Part shown: positions 1 through 6,396 of the stretch, piece after piece
Position numbering within the stretch: position 1 is the stretch's first letter
How the letters are laid out: each line of letters starts with the position of its first letter
Assembly: GCA_017646555.1 (NCBI GenBank)
Contig: JAGCMG010000083.1
Coordinates: 1 to 7,436 of the forward strand
DNA length: 7,436 bases
From: Clostridia bacterium
GTDB lineage: Bacteria > Bacillota > Clostridia > Christensenellales > Borkfalkiaceae
Direction of reading: 5' to 3'
Translations under genes and position numbers: made by a program
Notes under the pieces: model-generated
The model's input: the letters and a program-made list of their open reading frames with translations, nothing else
What the model was told of the DNA's origin: nothing
The model's database searches: none

Positions 1-474
1 ACCCCTAACGACAGGTGCTTTTACAATGATTTTTGCGCCATTAGGCTTACTTAAAATTTTGTCGCAAATTTGGTCGGTTGTCTGTCTTTCAATTTTTTTG
101 CCACATTGTGGACAATGCGGTTGACCAATACGTGCGTATAAAAGTCTTAAATAGTCGTAAATTTCCGTTACCGTACCAACCGTTGAACGTGGATTGTGCG
201 AAGTGGTTTTTTGGTCGATTGAAATTGCAGGCGATAAACCTTCGATTAAATCGACGTCTGGCTTGTCCATTTGCCCTAAAAACATACGCGCGTAACTTGA
301 TAAACTTTCAACGTATCTTCTTTGCCCTTCAGCGTAAATCGTGTCAAAGGCAAGCGTTGATTTACCAGAACCGGAAAGCCCCGTAAACACGGTGAGCGAA
401 TCACGCGGAATCGTTACGTCTATATTCTTTAAATTATTTTGCTTTGCGCCTTTAATTACTAAATATTTTTGCAT
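1..474 (-). CDS. uvrA: UvrA, excinuclease ABC subunit A (N-terminal 158 codons, runs off left edge)
   Basis: This is the damage-recognition ATPase of nucleotide excision repair; UvrA dimers scan DNA in the cytoplasm and load UvrB. Translating from the ATG at 474 gives 158 open codons with no stop before the window edge, so the remainder of a usually 930-950 residue protein lies outside. Visible landmarks are the first Walker A motif GLSGSGKST (residues 32-40), the UvrA-specific block QRRYVESLSSYARMFLGQMD (51-70), the SPAISIDQKTT segment (81-91), NPRSTVGTVTEIYDYLRLL (94-112) and CPQCG (121-125), the first half of a zinc-binding module. Usual UvrA proteins read TTSRNPRST where this has TTSHNPRST, a small change. 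The start follows the uvrB stop by 10 nt and has only a weak Shine-Dalgarno (ACGG at 481-484). uvrB and uvrA are commonly paired in Bacillota. Identification is essentially certain; intactness beyond the edge is unknown. Confidence 0.97.
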   Translation of the reverse strand, partial: MQKYLVIKGAKQNNLKNIDVTIPRDSLTVFTGLSGSGKSTLAFDTIYAEGQRRYVESLSSYARMFLGQMDKPDVDLIEGLSPAISIDQKTTSHNPRSTVGTVTEIYDYLRLLYARIGQPHCPQCGKKIERQTTDQICDKILSKPNGAKIIVKAPVVRG

Positions 475-484
475 TTTTTACCGT

Positions 485-2455
485 TTAAGACTTACCGCCT
501 TTTCTCATCATCATTTTTAATTTTGCAATTTTTTCACGCAGTTCAATACAGCGTTCAAAATCAAGATTTGAAGATGCAATCTTCATAATCGCTTTAAGTT
601 TTTCAATTTCTTCAGGTATATCTTTATTTTTAATATCAATTTTTTCAGCTTTTTTGGTAATCTCAAGCGTGTTTGAAACGGGCTTAATAATAGTTTTTGG
701 AACTATTCCGTGTTTTAAGTTGTATTCTTTTTGAATAGTTCTTCTTCTTTCCGTTTCGTCAATAGCGCGTTTCATACTGCCCGTAATCGTATCGGCGTAC
801 ATTATAACTTTGCCGTCAGCATTACGCGCGGCACGGCCGATAGTTTGTATAAGCGAAGTTTCACTCCTTAAAAAGCCTTCCTTATCAGCGTCTAATATAG
901 CGACTAACTTTACTTCGGGCATATCTAAACCTTCTCTTAAAAGGTTAATTCCTATTAGAACGTCGAACTCACCACTTCTTAAACCGTTTACTATATCAAT
1001 ACGCTCTAAGGTATCGATATCGCTGTGCATATATCTAACCTTAACGGCTAAATCACGAAAATATTCCGTTAAACTTTCCGCAAGTTTTTTAGTTAAAGTA
1101 GTAATAAGAACTCTACCCCCACTTTCAACGGTTTTATTTATTTCGCTAAGCAAATCGTCCACTTGATTTTTAGTAGGTTTAACCGTAATTTCAGGGTCAA
1201 CTAAACCAGTTGGTCTAATTAATTGTTCGACCACGCGCGAACAGTTTTTAAGTTCGTACTCAGCAGGTGTTGCCGACATACATATCATTTGCGTTACGCG
1301 CGCATCAAATTCGTCGAATGAAAGTGGTCTATTGTCAAATGCCGATTTAAGCCTAAAACCGTAGCCTACAAGATTGGTTTTTCTTGCGTAATCACCGTGA
1401 TACATTGCGCGAATTTGTGGCAAAGTCATATGTGATTCGTCAATTATTATTAAAAAATCTTCAGGAAAATAATCCATTAAAGTAAAAGGTGGCTCGCCAA
1501 CCTTTCTGCCGTCAAAATAACGTGAATAGTTTTCTATCCCTTTACAATAACCTATTTCACGCATCATTTCCATATCGTAAGAAGTACGCTGTTTTAAGCG
1601 TTGCGCTTCTAAAAGTTTGTTTTCACTTTCAAACGCCTTGACTTCGTTATCCATATCAACCGAAATAACTTTAAGCGCGTTTTCCATTTTTTCTTGTTCA
1701 ACGGCGTAGTGGCTTGCTGGGAAAATTACCGCGTGTTTTAATTCGGAAACAATTTTGCCCGAAACAAATTCCACTTCTAAAAGCCTATCAATTTCGTCAC
1801 CGAAAAATTCTACACGAATTACGATTTCCGAGTTAGACGACGGAAAAATATCAACGGTATCCCCCCTAACCCTAAAAGTAGAACGCGTAAAATCAATATC
1901 GGCGCGAGCGTATTGAACGGATACTAATTTTCTTAAAAGTTCGTCGCGTTCTAACTGCATACCGGGGCGCAAAGATACTGCTAACTTATAGTATTCTTCA
2001 GGTGCGCCAAGTCCGTATATACAAGAAACGGACGCAACTACGATAGTATCGCGTCTTTCGGCAAGCGAACAAGTTGCTGAGTGGCGAAGTTTATCAATTT
2101 CGTCATTGATTGCTAAATCTTTTTCAATATAAGTATCGGTTGACGGTATATAAGATTCAGGTTGATAATAATCGTAATACGAAACAAAAAATTCTACTCT
2201 ATTTTCAGGGAAAAATTCGCGAAGTTCGTTACAAAGTTGCGCTGCAAGAGTTTTGTTGTGCGCTATAACCAAAGTCGGACGGTTAATGTTATTTATAACA
2301 TTTGCAATAGTAAAAGTTTTACCGCTACCGGTAACGCCCTTTAATATTTGCATACGCTCCCCCGATAAAACACCGTCGGTTAAACTTTCTATCGCTTGTG
2401 GCTGGTCGCCAGTCGGCGCGTATTTAGATTTTAACGCAAACTCTCTTATTTCCAT
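485..2455 (-). CDS. uvrB: UvrB, excinuclease ABC subunit B
   Basis: UvrB is the DNA-loading helicase-like subunit that verifies damage after UvrA hand-off and recruits UvrC for incision. At 656 residues it has the usual family length. In order it shows the N-terminal motif with YAPTGDQPQAI (12-22), Walker A GVTGSGKT (40-47), the aromatic beta-hairpin region that clamps DNA (YYDYYQPESYIPSTDTYIEKD, about 93-113), Walker B-type DESH (339-342), helicase motif V-like INLLREGLDMPE (503-514), motif VI QTIGRAARN (537-545) and a C-terminal UVR domain (about 614-648) used to contact UvrC or UvrA. The ATG at 2455 is preceded by AAAAGG (2462-2467, 6 nt spacing), embedded in the last codons of queH. It lies 3 nt after queH and 10 nt before uvrA, so co-translation is likely. 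I see no SOS (LexA) box nearby. uvrC is not in this window. Confidence 0.98.
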   Translation of the reverse strand: MEIREFALKSKYAPTGDQPQAIESLTDGVLSGERMQILKGVTGSGKTFTIANVINNINRPTLVIAHNKTLAAQLCNELREFFPENRVEFFVSYYDYYQPESYIPSTDTYIEKDLAINDEIDKLRHSATCSLAERRDTIVVASVSCIYGLGAPEEYYKLAVSLRPGMQLERDELLRKLVSVQYARADIDFTRSTFRVRGDTVDIFPSSNSEIVIRVEFFGDEIDRLLEVEFVSGKIVSELKHAVIFPASHYAVEQEKMENALKVISVDMDNEVKAFESENKLLEAQRLKQRTSYDMEMMREIGYCKGIENYSRYFDGRKVGEPPFTLMDYFPEDFLIIIDESHMTLPQIRAMYHGDYARKTNLVGYGFRLKSAFDNRPLSFDEFDARVTQMICMSATPAEYELKNCSRVVEQLIRPTGLVDPEITVKPTKNQVDDLLSEINKTVESGGRVLITTLTKKLAESLTEYFRDLAVKVRYMHSDIDTLERIDIVNGLRSGEFDVLIGINLLREGLDMPEVKLVAILDADKEGFLRSETSLIQTIGRAARNADGKVIMYADTITGSMKRAIDETERRRTIQKEYNLKHGIVPKTIIKPVSNTLEITKKAEKIDIKNKDIPEEIEKLKAIMKIASSNLDFERCIELREKIAKLKMMMRKGGKS

Positions 2456-2458
2456 TTT

Positions 2459-2467
2459 TTACCTTTT
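2459..2467 (-). promoter_or_regulatory. Ribosome-binding site for uvrB, embedded in the queH stop
   Basis: AAA AGG TAA, the last two sense codons and stop of queH, supplies AAAAGG 6 nt before the uvrB ATG at 2455. This supports that start and suggests that ribosomes finishing queH re-initiate on uvrB. Confidence 0.7.
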
Positions 2468-3070
2468 CGAATATTCACAACCACAATAATTTTGGCGATA
2501 TAATCCGTACTCTTTAGAAAGTTCTATCGAACGCAAATAACCGCCTTTTTTCTTAAAATCGTTTATTAAATAAGTAACGTCGTACTCATTTTGCTTTTCG
2601 TACCCGATTTCATTTAAAAGTTTAGCGTTTTTAAGTGGGCTAATAGATAGCGTTGAACAAAATAAATCATACCCGTTTTCTTTTGCTAACTTTGCCGTTT
2701 TAGAAAGTCGCAAATTATAACAAACGGCGCACCTACCACCACCCTCACGCTCGTTTTCAAGCCCTTTTATAGCAGAATAAAATTCATCTTGATTATAGCC
2801 GATATCTATTACTTGTAACCCAAAATTATTAGCAAATCTTTTAAGTTCGTCAAGTCTTAAATTATACTCGGCTAAATCGGTGATATTAGGGTTATAAAAA
2901 AACAAAGTTATATCAAAATAATCTTTTAGATAAGTGATAACAAAACTTGAACACGGCGCGCAACAAGCGTGAAGTAGTAACTTCTTTTTCTTTTCACCGT
3001 TAGTTAATCGCAATTGTTCTTCTTGTAAAAACTTTTCAAGCAACACCGAATAATTAGTAGAATTAACCAT
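2459..3070 (-). CDS. queH: QueH, epoxyqueuosine reductase (non-cobalamin type, DUF208 family)
   Basis: QueH performs the last step of queuosine biosynthesis, reducing epoxyqueuosine to queuosine at the wobble base of GUN-anticodon tRNAs. It is the oxygen-sensitive, iron-sulfur, B12-independent counterpart of QueG. The 203-residue protein carries the family's cysteine set: HACCAPC (34-40, C36, C37, C40), EGGGRCAVCYNLR (109-121, C114, C117) and the C-terminal YCGCEY (195-200, C196, C198). The STLSISPLKNAKL segment (139-151) is also typical. These cysteines are expected to hold the iron-sulfur cluster and a nearby metal (family knowledge). About 30 residues precede the core strand KLLLHACC, slightly longer than the shortest relatives. 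The ATG at 3070 overlaps the upstream stop by one base (TGATG), with AAAGGA at 3080-3085 as Shine-Dalgarno, so translation is coupled to the peptidase gene. Use of QueH fits an anaerobic lifestyle. Confidence 0.94.
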   Translation of the reverse strand: MVNSTNYSVLLEKFLQEEQLRLTNGEKKKKLLLHACCAPCSSFVITYLKDYFDITLFFYNPNITDLAEYNLRLDELKRFANNFGLQVIDIGYNQDEFYSAIKGLENEREGGGRCAVCYNLRLSKTAKLAKENGYDLFCSTLSISPLKNAKLLNEIGYEKQNEYDVTYLINDFKKKGGYLRSIELSKEYGLYRQNYCGCEYSKR

Positions 3071-3774
3071 CAGTTAAGTTCCTTTTTATCTATTTTGCCG
3101 TCAATTAAATTAAGCGCGTACGCTTTTCCCCCTGACGAAATAACTTTAGTTAGTTCGCCGTTAGTGTACTCTAAAGCGCAGTCGTTTTCAATACCGACAG
3201 CGTTTGTTAAACCGTGTTTAATAAGCGTTTCGTGATAGTCGATAACTCTTTCGTTATAGTGTGGCGAACACACGCCTTTTAAAATATTAAGTCCGTCTAA
3301 AATTTTATATTCACCACTTTCCTTATTACGCATTAAATCGTAATCGGTGTACATTTTTTCAAACCAACAAATCGCTCCAGCCGAAAGTCCTGCTATAATT
3401 ACGCCCCTATTATATGCCGATAAAACAAGTTCTAAAATACCACTCTCACGCCATTTATCAAGCATAAATTTAGTATCTCCCCCACCTATATAAATTAGGT
3501 CGGCTTTATCGAACTTTTCTTTAATATGGTCGTAATTCATCTCACCGTATACGGTCAAAGCGCACTCAGCCTTAATATCGAACACAGAAGTATAAGTCTT
3601 TCTAAAACTATTAAAGTACGGCATACTGTCGTGACTTGCCGTGCCTAAAAATAGTCCTACTGCACGCTTTTCGCCAGCGTGGGCTTTAGCAAGATTTACT
3701 ATATATTCGTCAATTTTAAGTGTCGTTTTATTACGGATTTCCCCGCCACCGATTGCTATTATTTTTTTATCCAT
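3070..3774 (-). CDS. Peptidase E-like protein (S51 family, class I glutamine amidotransferase-like fold)
   Basis: The 234-residue protein belongs to the S51 or PepE-like family, whose characterised members are cytoplasmic serine peptidases cleaving aspartyl dipeptides or, in the cyanophycinase branch, related substrates. Evidence: N-terminal IIAIGGGEIR (5-14), the LIYIGGGDT strand-loop (93-101) and the nucleophile elbow AGLSAGAICW (128-137) with predicted catalytic Ser131. SPHYNER (170-176) supplies predicted catalytic His172, and an acidic segment GIENDCAL (194-201) could supply the third residue. There is no signal peptide, so it should be cytoplasmic. Length matches PepE (about 230). The start at 3774 has an excellent AAAAAGG (3780-3786) 5 nt upstream and sits 2 nt after the phosphatase stop. 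Actual substrate cannot be told from sequence; clostridial relatives are often annotated only as glutamine amidotransferase-like proteins. No functional link with neighbours is obvious beyond co-transcription. Confidence 0.87.
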   Translation of the reverse strand: MDKKIIAIGGGEIRNKTTLKIDEYIVNLAKAHAGEKRAVGLFLGTASHDSMPYFNSFRKTYTSVFDIKAECALTVYGEMNYDHIKEKFDKADLIYIGGGDTKFMLDKWRESGILELVLSAYNRGVIIAGLSAGAICWFEKMYTDYDLMRNKESGEYKILDGLNILKGVCSPHYNERVIDYHETLIKHGLTNAVGIENDCALEYTNGELTKVISSGGKAYALNLIDGKIDKKELN

Positions 3775-3776
3775 AA

Positions 3777-3786
3777 TTACCTTTTT
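3777..3786 (-). promoter_or_regulatory. Ribosome-binding site for the peptidase E-like gene, embedded in the phosphatase stop
   Basis: AAAAAGG (3786-3780) is made of the last two sense codons of the phosphatase gene (AAA AGG) and adjoining A, followed by TAA (3779-3777). It sits 5 nt before the ATG at 3774, optimal spacing. The start is therefore well supported and coupled to termination upstream. Confidence 0.7.
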
Positions 3787-4481
3787 AAAATATCTTTTGC
3801 GTTTAGATAGAACAGTTTGTCAGCCGTTTTTTCGCCCACTAAACTAACAACTTTATTATACGCGTTAGTAAGTTCAAGTCTTTTTCCCTTATGATAGTCT
3901 GCCGATATAAAATCGATTAAACCGTTTTTAAGCATATCTTCAGCAAAGAACATACGCTCTTCCCTTTCAACACCCATAAGCGAATAGGCGTTTACTTGAA
4001 AAAGCGCGCCCACCTTTTTCATTTCAACAATATCGTCAATGGTTTTATACGGAAATCTTTCGTAATGCACGACGATAGGAATAATACCGTTATCAATAAA
4101 TTCTTTTATAATTTGAGAAGGGTTTTCAGGTTTAATATGCCACGAAAACTCAAGCAAAATATAATTCGTGCCGTTTAATGTTAACGCCTTTTTCTCTTTA
4201 ATAAGTGGTAACATTTCTTTTGCATAGTGAAGTTCTTGACCTAAATAAAGATTGACTTTTATATCGTTTTTAGCGACTTCACTTTCAAACTCATTAAACA
4301 CTTTTTGAACGGTAGTTGCAGGTGTTAAAAACATATCAAGGCGATAATGTGGTGTTAAAATTATATCGGTTACGCCTTCACTAACTTCTTCTTTTAACAA
4401 CCTAATAGAAGTTTCCATATCAGGGCTACCGTCGTCAACGGCTGGCAAAATATGTGAGTGAATATCAAAAATTCTTTTCAT
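3777..4481 (-). CDS. CpsB/YwqE-like PHP-domain tyrosine-protein phosphatase
   Basis: The 234-residue protein is a PHP-fold metallophosphoesterase of the CpsB/CapC/YwqE family. Known members are manganese-dependent phosphotyrosine phosphatases that dephosphorylate bacterial tyrosine kinases controlling exopolysaccharide synthesis. Evidence: DIHSHILPAVDDGS (6-19) gives metal ligands H8 and H10 and acidic D17; TPHY (43-46) gives H45; GQELH (81-85) gives E83; LLEFSW (109-114) gives E111; VVHYERF (137-143) gives H139 and R142; and SADYHKGKR (193-201) gives D195, H197 and R201. The spacing matches the CpsB pattern and the complete metal-binding set is present. Two motifs are atypical: HYERF instead of the common HPERY, and ADYH instead of SDxH. 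No polysaccharide gene or tyrosine kinase lies in the window, so the substrate is open. It begins directly after the dxs stop (TAA then ATG, no gap). Family assignment is firm; phosphotyrosine specificity is inference. Confidence 0.88.
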   Translation of the reverse strand: MKRIFDIHSHILPAVDDGSPDMETSIRLLKEEVSEGVTDIILTPHYRLDMFLTPATTVQKVFNEFESEVAKNDIKVNLYLGQELHYAKEMLPLIKEKKALTLNGTNYILLEFSWHIKPENPSQIIKEFIDNGIIPIVVHYERFPYKTIDDIVEMKKVGALFQVNAYSLMGVEREERMFFAEDMLKNGLIDFISADYHKGKRLELTNAYNKVVSLVGEKTADKLFYLNAKDILKR

Positions 4482-4497
4482 TTACCTACTTTCCTTT
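4482..4497 (-). promoter_or_regulatory. Stop/ribosome-binding junction between dxs and the PHP phosphatase gene
   Basis: The dxs TAA (4484-4482) directly abuts the next ATG (4481). Two purine cores lie inside the dxs 3' end: AAAGGA (4492-4497, 10 nt spacing) and AGG (4485-4487, 3 nt, also the last dxs sense codon). This implies translational coupling. Confidence 0.65.
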
Positions 4498-6278
4498 ATA
4501 CATAAAGCAATGTTTTTTGCCGTTACGCCGTTATCTTCAAGTTGCTTTTCAACCGTGCCGTGTGAAACGAATTCATCTTTAATGCCGAACGAAATAATCT
4601 TAGCCGTTTTTTTGTTTTGAACAAAATATTCCGAGACGGCACTACCAAACCCACCTAAAAGAGCGTTGTCTTCAACGGTGATTATAAGTTCGTTTTCTAT
4701 TTGAGATAAAACGCTACTATCAAGTGGTTTAACCGTTCTTGCATTGATTATTTTAGCGTTAACGCCGTGTTTTTCAAGTTCTAAAGCAATTTTAACAGCA
4801 CGATTACCACACGCTAAAACTACTGCATCAGCACCATCTTTTACCGTTTCCCAACTAAAAGAAAATTCCGTATGCGAAGTAAAATCTTCCACCTTACCGT
4901 TAGGGTATCTAATAGCGATAGGGCTATTTTGCTCTAACGCAAACTTAAGTGCAGACGATAATTCAACCGTGTCTTTAGGCGCAAAAATACTTAAGTTAGG
5001 AATATGTCTTAAATACGATAAATCATACACGCCTTGGTGCGTTTTCCCGTCGCTACCGACAAGCCCTGCTCTATCAATACAAAATATAACCGGTAAATTT
5101 TGTAAGGCTATATCGTGCATAATTTCATCATACGCGCGTTGCAAAAAGGTCGAATATATAAATACGCACGGTTTTAATCCTGCCTTTGCTATACCTGCCG
5201 ATTTTAAGACTGCAAGTTCTTCACTAATACCAACGTCTATAAAACGATTTGGGTATGTTTCGGCATACCGAGCAAGGCCAACCCCGTCCGTCATACCAGC
5301 AGTTAATGCTACGATTTTATCGTCTTTAGATGCTAAATCAATAAGCGTTTGACCAATTTTAGCCGAACAATCGTTTTGAGAAACGGTTAAGTTTTTACCT
5401 ATACCGTGGAATTTTGACGGAGCGTTTTCGGCTTCGATAAAACCTTTTCCTTTAATGGTTTTTACGGTTATTAAAACCGCCTCGCCATAATTTTTAACGC
5501 GATTAAAGGACTTTATTAACTCTTTTAAGTTATGCCCGTCAACCGTGCCGAAATACTTAAACCCTAAATCGTCGATTATATGATTAGGGTTAAACAATCT
5601 TCTTAAAAAGCGTTTAAAAGAACGCAACGCGTTACCTAAAAAGGATTTTCCAAATAATTTTTTAGCACCACCCTTAAACTTGATATATGGTTTTTTGGTG
5701 GTGGATTTTATAAGCGATTTATAAAAGCCGTTTTCGTTTTTAGATATCGACATACCGTTATCGTTTAAAATAACGACAAAATTATTTGGCTTTTTATTTT
5801 TTTCGGTAATGGCTTCAAGCGAAACGCCGTTCATAATAGACGCGTCCCCAACGACGCAAGCAACGGTGTAATTTTCCTTTAATAAATCGCGCGAAAAGCA
5901 CATACCAAGCCCTGCGCCGATAGAATTACCAGCGTGCCCTGCTATAAATGCGTCGTAATCGTTTTCCGTTGGGTCAGGAAAACCTGAAATCCCACCGTTT
6001 GTTCTTAAAGTTGCAAATTTTTCAGCACCCTCGTTTAAGATTTTATGCGTGTAGGATTGATGTCCCACGTCGAATAAAAGTTTATCACAGGAAAAATCAA
6101 ACACATAATATAACGCAAGCGTAGTTTCAACCATTCCCAAGTTAGGCGACAAATGCCCACCGTTTTTAGTAACGGTTTCTATAATAAGCGCGCGAATTTC
6201 TTCCGCTAAAAGTTCTAACTCTTTTACCGAAAGTTTTTTAATATCCGCGGGTGTTTTAACGTTTTCAAGTAAAGCCAT
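4482..6278 (-). CDS. dxs: DXS, 1-deoxy-D-xylulose-5-phosphate synthase (divergent)
   Basis: DXS condenses pyruvate and glyceraldehyde 3-phosphate using thiamine diphosphate, the first step of the MEP isoprenoid pathway and a source of precursor for thiamine and pyridoxal. At 598 residues it is a little shorter than the common 620-640. Landmarks in order: GGHLSPNLG (41-49, H42), DVGHQSYTHKIL (70-81), GHAGNSIGAGLG (114-125), the thiamine-diphosphate/metal motif GDAS...NDN (144-174), GTVDGHN (244-250), SKFHGIG (288-294, H291), GISEELAV (350-357, E353), TFLQRAYDEI (377-386, Y383), DRAGLVGSDGKTHQG (402-416, R403, D410, H414) and IAIRYPNG (454-461, R457). The catalytic residues known for DXS are therefore retained. 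Oddities are GDAS for the usual GDGA and GISEELAV for GIAEQHAV. It is the first gene of the six-gene operon. The start ATG at 6278 is supported by AAGGGG at 6284-6289 with 5 nt spacing and a consensus promoter upstream. Confidence 0.93.
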   Translation of the reverse strand: MALLENVKTPADIKKLSVKELELLAEEIRALIIETVTKNGGHLSPNLGMVETTLALYYVFDFSCDKLLFDVGHQSYTHKILNEGAEKFATLRTNGGISGFPDPTENDYDAFIAGHAGNSIGAGLGMCFSRDLLKENYTVACVVGDASIMNGVSLEAITEKNKKPNNFVVILNDNGMSISKNENGFYKSLIKSTTKKPYIKFKGGAKKLFGKSFLGNALRSFKRFLRRLFNPNHIIDDLGFKYFGTVDGHNLKELIKSFNRVKNYGEAVLITVKTIKGKGFIEAENAPSKFHGIGKNLTVSQNDCSAKIGQTLIDLASKDDKIVALTAGMTDGVGLARYAETYPNRFIDVGISEELAVLKSAGIAKAGLKPCVFIYSTFLQRAYDEIMHDIALQNLPVIFCIDRAGLVGSDGKTHQGVYDLSYLRHIPNLSIFAPKDTVELSSALKFALEQNSPIAIRYPNGKVEDFTSHTEFSFSWETVKDGADAVVLACGNRAVKIALELEKHGVNAKIINARTVKPLDSSVLSQIENELIITVEDNALLGGFGSAVSEYFVQNKKTAKIISFGIKDEFVSHGTVEKQLEDNGVTAKNIALCIKESR

Positions 6279-6283
6279 AATCG

Positions 6284-6289
6284 CCCCTT
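6284..6289 (-). promoter_or_regulatory. Strong Shine-Dalgarno for dxs
   Basis: AAGGGG on the minus strand lies 5 nt before the dxs ATG at 6278. It is the strongest ribosome-binding site in the window, and it fixes the dxs start because the predicted transcript begins only about 25 nt upstream of this ATG. Confidence 0.8.
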
Positions 6290-6309
6290 AAATATCTTAA
6301 TATTATTAT

Positions 6310-6338
6310 ATTATACTATTATTCTCTTTTAGTGTCAA
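6310..6338 (-). promoter_or_regulatory. Consensus sigma-A promoter driving dxs-phosphatase-pepE-queH-uvrB-uvrA
   Basis: On the minus strand the -35 hexamer TTGACA (6338-6333) and -10 hexamer TATAAT (6315-6310) both match the housekeeping consensus in every base and are separated by exactly 17 bp. Transcription should start near 6302-6304, leaving a leader of about 25 nt before the dxs ATG. A second TATAAT-like hexamer (6310-6305) overlaps but is badly spaced. No inverted-repeat operator, LexA box or riboswitch-sized leader is visible, so the sequence suggests constitutive high-level expression. The T-run of the preceding terminator ends only about 24 bp upstream of the -35. Confidence 0.9.
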
Positions 6339-6361
6339 CGCTTTTAAAAAAAGGTATTACT

Positions 6362-6390
6362 AAAAAAGACTTGCTAATAAGCAAGTCTTT
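6362..6390 (-). terminator. Intrinsic terminator after the YgjP-like metallopeptidase gene
   Basis: A perfect 11-bp stem (6365-6375 with 6380-6390, loop AATA at 6376-6379; core GACTTGC/GCAAGTC) begins 6 bases after the stop codon of the metallopeptidase gene. Read on the minus strand it runs into six T residues (6367-6362, the first three also in the stem), with another seven-T run shortly after (6345-6351). In the plus direction only three T follow, so the hairpin is oriented to stop minus-strand transcription. It separates the upstream unit from the dxs operon. Confidence 0.85.
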
Positions 6391-6396
6391 AGCGTT

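Noticed and set aside
78..386. Plus-strand open frame of 102 codons at the left edge
   Set aside because: It is antisense to the uvrA N-terminal region, where every conserved UvrA motif reads on the minus strand.
810..1166. Plus-strand open frame of 118 codons opposite uvrB
   Set aside because: Its product is Ser/Ile/Lys-rich low-complexity sequence without a motif, antisense to conserved UvrB helicase motifs; a shadow.
2520..2531. Inverted repeat GTTC-N4-GAAC just upstream of uvrB, resembling an SOS box
   Set aside because: The half-sites are in the reverse order to the Bacillota LexA consensus (GAAC-N4-GTTC), and it lies in the coding region of queH with no promoter beside it.
4744..5352. 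Plus-strand open frame of 202 codons opposite dxs
   Set aside because: It lies wholly inside the well-supported dxs gene and has no recognisable motif. Long antisense frames are expected by chance when the coding strand avoids certain codons.
5364..5377. CGAAC-N4-GTTTT, a near match to a LexA box
   Set aside because: It is inside dxs coding sequence, imperfect in the second half-site, and far from any promoter.
5644..5720. Lys/Arg-rich stretch of DXS (about residues 187-211) as a possible insertion
   Set aside because: DXS proteins generally have a variable, basic, flexible segment here between the NDN motif and the VDGHN motif, so it fits the family.
6279..6396. Possible riboswitch or small RNA in the only sizeable intergenic gap
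   Set aside because: The 118 bases are fully accounted for by the terminator, promoter and ribosome-binding site; the leader of about 25 nt is too short for a thiamine-type riboswitch.
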